Below, one piece after another: positions 23,010 through 36,535 of a stretch of 64,000 bases of DNA. Source of the stretch: Spirodela intermedia (Eukaryota > Streptophyta > Magnoliopsida > Alismatales > Araceae); contig LR746281.1 in NCBI GenBank assembly GCA_902729315.2, forward strand, positions 935,001 through 999,000. Reading direction: 5' to 3'. The notes under the pieces are model-generated. The model made no database searches. It saw only the letters and a program-made list of their open reading frames with translations, and was not told the DNA's origin. Each line of letters begins with the position of its first letter. Within the stretch, counting starts at the first letter, position 1. The position numbers and the translations under genes are program-made.

Positions 23010-23930
23010 ATCATTGATGTGCACTTGTCGTTGTGTTTAAATACACATTATCTAATAATATTTATAACTAAGACTTAATAGAATATTAATATAGAAGTAA
23101 GTTTCAAGTTGAACACAAGGGGATTGATTAATCTATTGTGAAATAGAATAAAGGAAGGAAAATAGAGAAAAGAAGCAGGAAAAGAGAGAGAGAAGAAAGA
23201 ACTCTCACAAAAGACACAAGAGATCTCTTGTGGAAGAGAGAGAAAGACAAAGGAAAAAATCTCACATGAGATAGAGAGAGAGAAAGGTCACGAAAGAGAG
23301 AGAAAAGAGAGAGAAGAAAGAGGAAGAAATCTCATGTGAGATAGAGAAAGAGAAAAGTCTCACGAGAGAAAGGAGAGAGAGGGAGATCGATCGAGAGAGA
23401 GGGAGAGAAAGGGAGAGATTCTCATGTGAGATAGAGAGAAAAGAAAAGTCTCATGAGAGAGGGAGAGAGAAATACAATCAACCCATTTTCATGTTGACCA
23501 TTATTCTCGGATGATTGAGTGCTCGGAAATTTACACACATAACATAAGGTCAGTCGTGAATGTCTTCACATTGTTTTAACTACTGAATGATCATTAAGTA
23601 GCCTTTAACCTCACTCATTTCACATTTAAAAGTAGAAAAATATCTATTATTCACAAAATGCTAGGAACATGAATGTGTCGAGATTTGACTACAAAAATGA
23701 ATAGAAAATAAGTTAGAAATAATTTTAGCTATATCCTAAACAAGTTTTAGAGGATTCAAAAGAAGAACGAAGATTATTCATCAAGTTTTGAATTAGTTCT
23801 ACTCATTTCAATCTAAACGTATATGAAATAGAAATAACTTATTGTAAAATATAATAGTTGATAAAAGTAGGTAAGTAGATGATGAAAGCAAGAAATAAAT
23901 CGTTGCCCAATGATAAGTTTTCATTATCAT
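23010..23930. repeat. Dispersed AT-rich repeat family R1, copy 3 (truncated)
   Basis: Starts with GTGCACTTGTCGTTGTGTTTAAAT like the other two copies. It has the GA-rich core with CTCACGAGAGA-type words (23150-23470), the CATAAGGTCAGTCGTGAATGTCTTC block, and the AATAAATCGTTGC end reached at 23925. The copy then stops where the foldback element begins; copy 2 continues at this point with CAAGTTTCATCTAAATG. Confidence 0.6.
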
Positions 23931-26706
23931 GAGTTAATAATTAATAAATAATATATTTTAAGTATTAACTCATGATAAATAGATTTATATTTATGTTAAA
24001 TTATGAAAAGTCATTTTCAATTGATTAATGTGATGTTTTGGCTTATTATGTGATTTTATGTGAATTTATATAATTTTTATAATATTATTTTTGAGATAAA
24101 TGAGGAAAAAAGTTAAATTAAAAAGATAGAGAAAACGGGGGACTTGTTGGGCAGTTGGGCCCACTAGTAGGTCGGAAGTGCAATTGGGGCGGAGCTATGA
24201 GCAAGGGCTTGAGTGGTTATAGACTAATGGGGACACATGTGTGTCACTCCCCTTCCATGTCATTAGTGGCCAACTGGGTGTGGGGTAAAGAGTGGTCGTA
24301 CACACGCTAGAAAGAGACTCATTGATTCCCAAATCCCACATTAGTATATATTCATCCCAAAATTGAACGTATAACTGATGTGGGACTAAACCCGGGTCAT
24401 ATCTTCCCCGGAATGTTTTCTATTATTTTAATATTAAAAATATCTCTTATTTATAACAATGAGATACTATGATGATGTCAAGAATTCTAGTATAGGGTAT
24501 TCGAGAACTTATTTCTCTCTCTCATAAAGGCTAACGACTAATGAGGGTTCGAATTCTACTAGAGCCAAAACTCATATTTTTATCTCATTAAATCGTGATT
24601 TTCTTCTAAATTGCCAATGAATGATTAAGCTACCAGAATCACTAAATCATTGGTAAAAAATCTTATCAATGTAATTCGTAGAGCATCGTTACTAGAATGA
24701 TTGAACGATTTACGATAACGATCGTGAAACTATTGAGTAAATCAGCTCCAATTGATTGATGAACAAATTGTTGTCGAGAAGAAGATGATACGTCAAGAGA
24801 TGAGTCGTCACCTCTTGAAAGCATACTAGATGTCATAAAGAATCTCTTTTTGCTATAATGACCTAAGGATGAAGCTCTATGAGACGTGCCCCACCTCCAT
24901 CTAGCTCATATATATTGGGTGACAGTTATCAAAGAGCTGCAAAGTTGTCATTTTTCTGGTCTACTAAGTGATAGTCGTCAAAGATGATTTGATGATTGAC
25001 ATAACTTAGTTGTTATAGTAAATCATGCAAATTTAAAATTTATAAAATTAGAAAATATTAATTTTTAGATAGTTAAAATTATTTCATTAAAAGTTTCAAA
25101 AATAGTGAGAATTGTTTAAGTCAATCACAAGGATGTAATATAATATCAAGTAATTTTTCAGAATTTTTCTCAAAGAATATGATTTTTATGAATTTTAGAT
25201 TAAAAAATAAAAATAAAAATATTTAAAATTCACGAAGAAAGGAAATAAGGGTGCGGATGTCAAGATGATGTGAACGTCTAATAAATGCAAATCAAATAGA
25301 GACAGAGTTTGGTCCAATAGTTCTTACATAAGTGATTAGAGATGATTTAATTGATCAAATTAAGATTTATAAAAACCGAAAAAATAGTAATCGAATGAAT
25401 AATAATTTAGTAAATTTAAATCACATAAGTTATCATTAAATGATGTGAAAATTAAGTTGAATGTAGGAAAATAGAGTTTCGACGTCACAACGGCGATGTG
25501 TTAGTGATGCGTTGGCGATGCATTAGAACATTGAGCATTTGAGAGGATTGTCATGTAGTGTCTATAGCTTTGAAGGATTTTTTTAGACGAAGACGATATG
25601 GGCAATCTCTAGATCTTCTTGCGAAGTCTAGAGATCAATGAAATACATTGTCAAATTATCTCTAGTGGCTGTCACCCAACAGAGTGAAAAAATAATAATT
25701 TTGAGGCTCTTCGACAGCTATCATCTAAGTGAGAGGAGTTGGATGGAGGTGAGGCATGTGTCAAAGAGTTTTTTCCTCAGATCTGCACAACAAGAGGAGG
25801 CTCTTCATTGCATCTAGTATGTTCTCAAGAGGTGATGACTCATCTCCTAGCAGATTGTCTTCTTCCAAACGACGACTTATTCATCGATCAATTAGAAATC
25901 TTTTATTTGATGGATTCACAATTCTTTTATCGCGAATTGTTCAATAATTTTAATAACAATGCTCTACGAATCGCATTGACGAGATTTTCGTCAATGATTA
26001 AGTAATTTTGACGGCTTAATCCTTCATTGACGATTTAATCAGATAAAAAGACGAGTTTTGACTATGATAGGATTTAAATATGCATTAGTCACCTACCTAC
26101 ATGAGAGAGTAAAGTACTCTAATACTCTTATAAAGTGACATCATCATGGTATATCGTTGTTATAACTAAGGAGTATTCTAGGCATTGAAACAAACAAAAC
26201 TATTCTAGGGAAGGTGTGATGCAAGTTTAGTCCGACTTTAGTTGTATGTGCAAGTTTTGGGCAAATATATAGTAATATCAGATTTATAAGTAATGAATCC
26301 CTTTCTCGTATGTACGACCACTCCTTGCCCCACAACTGACTGGCCACTGATGATGTGGAAGGAGAGTGGTGCACCCATGCCCCCATCAATCCATAGTCGC
26401 TCAAGCCCCGACTCGTGACTCTACCTCAACTACGCTTCTGACTCGCTTGCAGCCCTAGCTGGCTGGTGCGTCCCCCCCACTTTTTCTATGTTTTTATTTT
26501 AATTTTTTTCTTCATTTATCTCAAAAACAAAATTATAATAAATATATAAAATCACATAAAATCACATAATTAACCAAAAATTCACATTAATAAATTGAAA
26601 ATCACATTTCAAAATTTAACATAAATATAAATCTATTTATCATGAGTTAAGGCTAAAACTATATTATTTATTAATTATTAACTCATGATAATGACGACTT
26701 ATCATA
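23931..26706. mobile_element. Foldback-like element with about 1-kb terminal inverted repeats
   Basis: The left end TGATAAGTTTTCATTATCATG and the right end, read as its complement (TGATAAGTCGTCATTATCATG), match, and the match continues for about 1 kb each side (arms about 23931-25003 and 25615-26706). Landmarks paired across the arms include the block with CGTACACACGCTAG/CTCGTATGTACGACC and the ATTCGTAGAGCAT block. Other pairs are GATGAGTCGTCACCTCTTG/CAAGAGGTGATGACTCATC and GGGTGACAGTTATC/GGCTGTCACCC. The core of about 600 bp has no long reading frame. Long arms and a small core suit a non-autonomous MULE or foldback element; no clear target-site duplication was seen. Confidence 0.7.
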
Positions 26707-27655
26707 CCCCCGAACTTAAATTATTGATAATCCCTTAGTAATATAATTTTGAAAATAAAAATTCACAAATCTCAAAACATCATATTTTAATGCATAAAAA
26801 AAAAATACAATTAGAAATGATATACCTTTAGACACTTTAGATTCATATACCAAGTATTTAAGAATGATGTCAATAACTTAAATGTTTAAGCACTCCTTGA
26901 ATAACAATTTAGACTTCACTTCTTCTATTCACATCTTTATCACTTCTTCACTCATAGACATAATTCACAATATGGTCTAATTATTAATACTCATCTAAGA
27001 ATAATATTGATCCTACATTTTTCTTTTTCTATGGCTTAATTTTTTAAGTTTGTACTATATTTCTTCTTTTTTTTTCTATAGTGGATAAGTAACTTTTCCT
27101 ATAGATAAATTTCGACAATAAGAATGATATCTCACACCCTCTATGTGTATTCTTTATTTTTATAACTTTTATTTTATCTACTTATTTTTCAACATGTGTT
27201 TTTTTATAAATAATTTTCAACAATGAGAATGATGTCTCACATCTTCTATGCGTACTTTTTGTTTTCAAATTTTTCATATGACTCATTTTTTTTCAAAATA
27301 AGTGATTTCTCCTCACAAGTTCTATAGATTAGGGTGTAAAAATCTCTATTAAACTCAAATGATCAATCAAATTTTCACATCAAATAAATATTATCCATCA
27401 AGATGATGAAGTAAAAATCTGTAAAATTAAATTCATGTTATCTTTCATGTATTCAAGGAGTATTATAGCATTTCATACTATTAAATCATTCTTTTAACTC
27501 AATAATAATCTTTCTAGTATCTTTTGGTATCAATCAATCTAATTGATTTAATTTTTGTGCATATAATATGATATAAGAAATTTGTAAATTAGATAATTTT
27601 GATAGTTCTGCTTTTTGTTTTCAATTTTGTTTTCAACAACAATGAATTTGTTAAT
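26707..27655. repeat. AT-rich repeat also present at 48726-49150
   Basis: No gene. Starts ACCCCCGAACTTAAATTATTG and shares CCTTAGTAAT, AAAATTCACAAATCTCAAA, GATAATCTTTAGACACTTTAG-like and GATCCTACATTT strings with 48726-49150. It flanks foldback sequence in both places, so the foldback element and this DNA travel as one larger repeat. Confidence 0.45.
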
Positions 27656-27659
27656 TTTT

Positions 27660-28640
27660 TTGCTGGTCTACCCTGGTGAAAGTGGACCAGGCCCATGAGT
27701 CCTCCAGGTCTTCGAAGAAGTATATTTCTAAATTTGAGCCCTTTTAGGTCTTCGTAGTATACTGCCAGTTGAAAACGTGTAATTATATTTTATTCGTATG
27801 CACCTCTCTAACCATATGAAGAAGACAAAACCAGGTGTAATATTTCACGGACTGATTAGCTCTAGCTCCTCGCAAAAAATCAGAATTATGAATAAGCCCC
27901 CATCCTTTTTCTGAACATTCTTATAAATCGGACAAGTTTTCTCACATAGTCCTCCACATTGATGTTAATTTTTATACGCTATGATCTGTGGGGCCCTCGA
28001 ATCCCCGGCCTCTACAGTCGGAATTAAAAGTCAATTCTAGTAATCGGGACGTATTTATGAAGTAGCGGGAACGTCTTAGTCGGAAGCCCAGAGGAAGATG
28101 AGCTAGGATGGATGGAGGAAAGATCGAGACCTCGGACCCTTTTATCAACGCTGCCATTAATGGCACAGTGCCATCGGATCGGATCGTTGACCTCAGATTG
28201 AGGATCTGAGCCATCGGTGTTGCGTGCTCCAGCGATGCATGAGCATTATATGTTGCTGCCGGACCCCGGCAGCCGTTTAAATCGGAGGTGCGTCGACGGG
28301 TCAGGCCTCGATCAGGGCCGGGCCCGATCCCCATCCAAGCCCCAAGGCTTGGTTCCCTCTCAACACCCCCGGAGAAAAACCCTATATGAAGCTCGAAACC
28401 AAACAAGCCCGAGCTCTCTCTCCACTCTTGGGAGGGGGGGTCAACAGGTAGGACTAGATGGAATATTTATATTTTTCTCTGATTATAATAAGATGCATTA
28501 CAAGAAAAGAGAAATTAGTGCATGAAGAAGAGAGAAAGTAAAGTCGGCGGCGCCAATCTACATCAGGATTCGTTCTGAGCCTGCCAGCACAAAGCCCGAC
28601 ACCGGGATTCGGGCTTTTCCCAGATTTCACCGAAGTGGAA
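27660..28640 (+). other. Conserved upstream modules of unit C2
   Basis: Second copy of 10345-11320. It includes CCATGAGTCCTCCAGGTCTTCG, GGTGTAATATTTCACGGACT, the GGATCGGATCGTTGACC block at about 28180, GGCAGCCGTTTAAAT, and a degenerate telo-box (AAAACCCTATATG near 28376). The CT run is much shorter than in copy 1. The 144-codon minus-strand open frame through it is not conserved in the other copies. Confidence 0.55.
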
Positions 28641-28974
28641 TCCAGCTCCTCGGAGGATCTGCTAACTCCGTTGACAAAACAACTTAAAGGAATTGTAATC
28701 TATCGATAAATATAAATATTTAATTATATGGAATGCGCGGATAGCTAGCGCCCATGTCGGACTATGGTTGACCAGTGGGGTCAGCTTCGAATTTTCTCTG
28801 ATACGTTTCCACGCTGCGGTGGCCAAGCGGCCCACCAGCCAATTCAGAGCTTTTCTCTCTATTCGGCATGCCGATCTCCTCCGTCACACGACGTCTTTCT
28901 ATTTCCTCTCTCTCTTTCTATCTCTCTCGCTAACATTCCAACACCTCTCTTTGTGAAATGAGTCCCTAGTTTAT
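28641..28974 (+). promoter_or_regulatory. Decayed promoter of relic C2
   Basis: Parallels 11270-11570 and the promoter of gene B. The TAACATTCCAACACC block is kept, but the TATA position reads TTTGTGAAATGAG (about 28950-28958) where gene B has TATATAAAATGAG. The TATA box is therefore lost by point changes. Confidence 0.5.
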
Positions 28975-29415
28975 TAAGGGCTCTGAGCTGCTAGCAGCAG
29001 AGGCAGACAAAAGCCCTAGCCATCCTCCGCACAAGGCTGCTAGTGCTCGTCAGCGTTAACATCCCCTGCACCCTCCTCTACTACGCCGCCGGCATCTCGG
29101 ACTTCCTGCCACTGTCCAGTAGGAACTCCCCAACTCTACTGGCGCAGGCCTTCTCCTCGCAAGGTCCGTTGGTCGATGATTCATCGGGTTCGGTGCCCTC
29201 TGTCTCTCTCTCTCTCTCTCCCCGGCACTCTTACGTTAACTGACCTTCACGTGTTCGTCCATGGCCCCCCGGTTCCGTTTATTTTCCTTCTTTTTCCAGT
29301 GGCTTCGTCTTGAGATGGATGCGGAAAAAACGTGTAGCTTCAGAATCAGTGAGTTGTACCCTCAAAAACGTGTAACTTCATCCCCCCCGCGGCATCACTT
29401 TTTTGGCCGACGGTT
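28975..29415 (+). pseudogene. GT77-like relic C2: exon 1 and start of intron 1 only
   Basis: Sister of relic C1. It encodes LVSVNIPCTLLYYAAGISDF, then SSRNSPTLLAQAFSSQG, ending DDSSGS at a donor TCG|GTGCCC (about 29195). As in C1, the start-codon region is replaced by CTCCGCACAAGG, so there is no ATG. The same internal deletion joins intron 1 (TTTTTGGCCGACGG at about 29400) to the 3' tail. The exon frame has stayed free of stops in both relics. It could not make a normal glycosyltransferase because the catalytic exon is absent. Confidence 0.75.
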
Positions 29416-30640
29416 CCTAATCAGTGATTGAGCAGCTTCCTCTTGTTTTTCTCCCGTTAGTTGGAAGTGTTTTTTTTCCTCCACAATGCGAAATTTTAGT
29501 TAGATTTTACGAGACCCCCGAAGCATCTAATTTTGTCTCTTTTTTTTTGCAGATAATTGGAAGCAGGCCTAGGGAGCGTCTCCGTTCTATTCTTTTTTTT
29601 TTTTTTGGTATTTCACACAAAAACGAAGTCAGATAAAACCTTACCATATAGAAATAATTAGTTTTCCTTCTCACAACCATCATTATCCCCGTAAATCTCC
29701 TTTATTATTCAGCCGCGAATAGCAATTGTTACGCTGGTCAACATAACACGCTCCTCACTCGTTGCGTCACGCGCGACCTGGTATGCTCGCCCTCGCCCAA
29801 ATAACCTTATCTCCTCACTAGGGACCTGCGTAAGCTGTTGCTCAAAAGAGATATTCACTCTAACCCCGAGATACACTTGGAGAGGGGAACAACTCGTCCA
29901 CCACTCTCTCTCTACCTTACATGGCAGCCGCCCATAGAAAATCTTCAAACTACCCCTGATAGGTCAGCATGCCCTCACCTCTGATGTGACACGTAAACAT
30001 CATGGAGTATGATAAACTATAAGAGAGGTACACGCGTGCAAGAGATATATAAGCAAATCTGGACTCATATATGCAAGAGATATCAGAGTAACACTAATAA
30101 CAAGAAAGTAATAATCAAGAGGTGGTGTGGACCACCTCTATCCATCTACGGCGTCGTCATTCACAAGAGAGCCCTTAGGATGGTCTTTTTAGACTCAAGA
30201 GATTCAACAATCGGCCGAGTGATATAGATGAGAACACCTCACAGTTAATTTAAAATGAGATGAGGGATATAATAAACTTTCTTTATTGGGCTCTATTAAT
30301 AGGGCCCGTCCACTCATGATGCAAGCGGTTTCTTTAACCGCCTTCATCACTCCTATGGCTGGGTAGGTGACACCCGCCAGTAGGTGGTCAGGGAAACTGC
30401 CTGCGTCACCATTTCCCTCGCGTGGTCAGCGGGGTGGTTGACACCTGCCAACATAAACGCCCTATAAAACCACTGGAAATCAGTGGTTAAGTATTTTTGG
30501 CAAGATAACTGTTTAATGGCGCGATTAAACACCCGTGCCAATGGCTCCGCCCACGAGCTCGCACCACGCTGCACGCTGCTGCGCGCACGCCACCGTACTG
30601 TCCCCTACCCTGCACTGTGGGGCTGCCGTGCAAGCAATGA
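29416..30640 (+). other. 3' tail and ALIS-upstream-like DNA of unit C2
   Basis: Parallels 11994-12710 of unit C1: the AATTGGAAGCAGGC block follows TTTTGCAG at about 29553. GGGACCTGCGTAAGCTGTTG and the CGCACGC-rich block follow, ending GCCGTGCAAGCAATGAGTTAATG. Unit C1 lacks the 435-bp insertion found here at 30018-30452. No gene is seen. Confidence 0.5.
30018..30452. mobile_element. 435-bp insertion flanked by ATAAAC repeats
   Basis: Unit C1 reads GTATGATAAACACCCCATAAAAACC with no gap, whereas unit C2 has 435 extra bases between ATAAAC at 30012-30017 and ATAAAC at 30453-30458. That is an empty site versus a filled site with a six-base target duplication. The insert starts TATAAGAGAGG and ends CACCTGCCAAC. 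It has no long reading frame and no obvious long terminal inverted repeats, so its class is not settled. Confidence 0.55.
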
Positions 30641-30809
30641 GTTAATGCTAAATTTCTATAATACTTATTTAGAGTCGTGAATTTAAACAAGTGAGCTATT
30701 GTCTTGGTCTTCAGCATGATGGCCCATTTAGAGAGATGAATCTAAGTTTGCGATTTAGGAGTATGAGTACAGCTGAAACGTTGATTTTTATATCTAAATA
30801 TCAGATAGA

Positions 30810-31679
30810 GTTAAAGGAACCGAAAGATGCTATTAAAAGAAAAGAAGAGATGGATGCGCTTCATCACTACAGTGCTTGAATCTTTCTCATCTTGTGAAAG
30901 AAACTGACTCATCATATTTGAACAAAATTTGAAATTTGAAAATATTAAATTAATCCCCTTCTTGATTCTCATTATGACCTGCTTATGAGCAAGCAAAAGG
31001 CTCAATAAATATGAGTTTGAAAATGGATTATTAGTAGGTTGATTTAGTTAAGTTAAAACGTCAATAATTTTAGAGGAATGGTTTTTAGTTTTTGATGGCC
31101 CATTAAAGGCACAAGTAGAGAACGTAAGGACTTCTTGATGATTAGAATAGGCTGCGTGCAGGTAAAAATCTCTCAACTATATGGATAGGATACGACATAT
31201 AACAATATGAGTAAAGTCACCGATATAGATTACCCATTAAATCTCCATCATTTATAAAATGTTCCTTAAAAAAGGCAAAATACATAATATGAAATAACCC
31301 AAGACATCATCAACCACGGACCCCCCTGATTTTTTTTCCGGAACTCAACCCCGTAAGGTGCAATCACGTGGCTGATGCAGGCAAATAAATCTGCCACATT
31401 TCCCATAATTGGCGCTGACCAAAAACATGTTTTCAATTTTGCAAACACCGAGCGCGGGGACCACAGGCACCTGCCTAAACGCCAAGCGACCCCCCTTGTC
31501 TCTGTCACATACTCACTTATGTTATTTAGTCGCTCTCTCCTTCCTCCGTCTTCTATCTCTCTCTCTCCCTCTCTCTCTCACTTCTCTCTATCTGTCTATC
31601 TCTAGCATCATCATCATCACTCTTTATAAAACGAGTCCGTCGGAGGCTGCTCCGGGTGCCATCACCGCGAGCCCTGGAA
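30810..31679 (+). promoter_or_regulatory. Promoter and leader of glycosyltransferase gene D
   Basis: The module that recurs as orphan copies at 12860-13735 and 13750-14460. Core elements are a pyrimidine-rich patch (CTCTCTCTCCCTCTCTCTCTC at about 31558), a TATA box TATAAA at 31625-31630, and a leader of about 25 bases to the first ATG at 31680. Upstream codons in the same frame (GTG at 31656) are not ATG. Confidence 0.65.
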
Positions 31680-34387
<2,708 letters not shown>

Positions 34388-34834
34388 TAACCCATGAATC
34401 CTTCCACATTCGGGACGCTTGCTGAATTTTCGTTCTGTACGTTAAATAATATATATATATATATATTATTTGTTTTCTTAGTCTGGAAATGCCGCATTTA
34501 GCGCCTGCATATCTATGATCTTGCTGCCACGCAGGTGTTCCATCTACAAGGGTAAGTCATGCTCAGCTTTGCTTTCTTCGAAAATGAATAACTTGGCTAT
34601 TATTTTTCAAAACCCATGACGACTGTAATAATGTAGTTGTTTTAGATGCATTCGACGAGTTGTAGTAACTATTGTAATCTACCATTTCTCACAGTGATAC
34701 CTCTAATCTTTGGAATCGCTAGAAGTTACCCACAAACCATGCCAAAAGTCGTCAGTAGCCAAACCAGTTGCTTTACAATTTGTTTAAGACATTTTAAATT
34801 CAGAAATATTAAAAAAGAGGGGGAATAGGTTTCT
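34388..34834 (+). other. Diverged 3' tail of gene D
   Basis: Weak parallels to other tails: TTTTCTTAGTCTGGAAATGCCGC, then GCCTGCATATCTATGATCTTGCTGCC and a CATCTACAAGGGTAAG block. A TA run lies at 34448-34466. No gene. Confidence 0.4.
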
Positions 34835-35559
34835 AAATTTGTGTCCTTCTGGATCTCCGAACTAATTCACCGCCCGCTGAAAGCATGCCATTAAATTTTC
34901 TTCGTACGCGCCTCTCAAACCATACAGAGAGGACGAAGCCAGATGTAAATATTTCACGGACTAATTGACTCTATCTCCTCATAAAAAACTGGAATTACAA
35001 ATCTTCCCGTCTTCCCAGGTAGTCCCTCACATTACTGTCCATTTTTTATACGTGGGAAGCTAAGCAACCCCTGGTAGACCGCCGATATATCGGTGGGGCC
35101 TACACCCGCTACCGCCCCACCAGTCTCTACGACTCTCGGCATTTATAGTGGGCATTTAAACTAAATTCTACGTGTCGGACTTTCACATTTATGGAGTAGC
35201 GGAACGTGAGCCGTCATGGGGCCCACAGGACGTCGACCTGGGACCGACGGAACGGAGTTTTGACCACGACGTCTGACCCTCCTCTCAACGCCCGGTGCCG
35301 TGAGATTAGACAGTTGACCGCAAAAGAGGATCTGAGCCGTCGGAGTTGCGCGCTCCCTCGCAGGAGCGTTCTGGGTACCCGTTTGCCTGTGGAATCCGGC
35401 AACCGTTTAAATTAGTTGATGGAGAGGTGCGTCGAGGGGTCGGGCCTTAGGCCAGGCCGGGCGTGATCCATATCTCGACCCGGCCCGTTTTATCTCTTAA
35501 AGCTTGGCTTCCTCTCAACACCCCGGAGAACAGCCCAAAACTCTATGAGGCCCAGAACT
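34835..35559 (+). other. Conserved upstream modules, copy 3
   Basis: Third copy of 10345-10990: GGTTTCTAAATTTGTG, CAGATGTAAATATTTCACGGAC, GTCGACCTGGGACCGACGG, the GGATCTGAGCCGTCGG block, GGCAACCGTTTAAATTAG and CCTCTCAACACCCCGGAG. It then runs straight into intron-2/exon-3 sequence at about 35560 with no promoter, exon 1 or exon 2, so a deletion of the 5' two thirds of the unit is inferred. Confidence 0.55.
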
Positions 35560-36030
35560 GCAGACGCATACTACTTGAAAAACACATCTAATCTTCGCTC
35601 TTTTGTTGCAGGACGCCGACGTGTTGTGATTTCGGGATCCTTCGGTGTTCTTCTATCCAGTCGGCGATTTCCACATTGCATGCGACCATTATTACGGCAA
35701 CTCCGATGATCTAGGAAACATCCCCCACGGAGGGTTTAACTATGCAAGGTCGAATAATAGAACGATAGAGGTGTACAAATTCTGATACGAATCAGGAGAG
35801 AAGTACCCAGGCAGCCACGACCAGGACGTGCTTAACTTCATAAAGGGCGACCAGCGCCTCCGCGACATCGGTCTGGTCATGAAATTTCTAACCCACCGCT
35901 AGGTTTGGCGGATTATGCTAACCGAGCAGGGAGTTTAACCAAGATCTGCACCATACACACGCATTGCTGCATCGACCTGACAGGCAAGGTGAACGATCTT
36001 AAGGACATGCTGGAGGACTGGATGATGTAG
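35560..36030 (+). pseudogene. GT77-like relic: end of intron 2 and exon 3 only
   Basis: Exon 3 begins at 35612 after CTTTTGTTGCAG and follows gene D closely (GDFHIACDHYYGNSDD, GGFNYARSNNRTIE, HDQDVLNFIKGDQRLRDIGL). It is broken by TGA where Trp stands in DADILWF and again by TGA at the Trp of KFWYE. A one-base insertion after the KFL codons (near 35891) shifts the frame, and further small indels follow. Both stops are TGG to TGA changes. Similarity fades after 36020 (GAGGACTGGATGATG). Confidence 0.85.
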
Positions 36031-36535
36031 GATGAATATGACTGACGCTGATGGAATGGGTAGGGAACACAACGGGTAAATAACAAGCCACGAAACTCGC
36101 ACACGATCGGATCTGAACCTTTGAAAACCAACTGTGGTGAGGTGAGAAGACCGTTCCGTTCCTCGATCGAGGGCGGGAGGACTGTCTCAGGTCACCGTGA
36201 TAAAATAAAGCTCCACGTTTCAAAATCTTAGTCGACCTCCAAACAAGGAAATCGCAGCCCACTCAACTGGTCTCGAGCCCACACGGCTGAATCCGATGGC
36301 GATGGAAACACGTTTTGAGGAAAGACGGGATGAAATCAAAACACACGACCACCAGAGAGGGTTGAGAGGGGACCTTCGACGTCTGCACGCTGCAATGTTG
36401 ACGTCGATGGTAGAGCGGAGGACGAGCCTGTCGCGGAGCCAGGGCGGATCCTGGTCTCGAGTCGCCGTGGCACGTCCGCCAGGCGCGGGACGCACGAGCG
36501 CGTTGGCTCTATCACGTAGTCGCTCTCCTTCCCCT
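36031..36535. other. Unrecognised GC-richer stretch between relic and gene E
   Basis: No sister copy of 36040-36480 is seen in the window and no family is recognised. Overlapping open frames of 86-91 codons exist on both strands (36296-36556 + and 36220-36495 -), but neither has a recognisable motif. Near 36500 the CT-rich promoter patch of the next unit begins. Confidence 0.3.
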
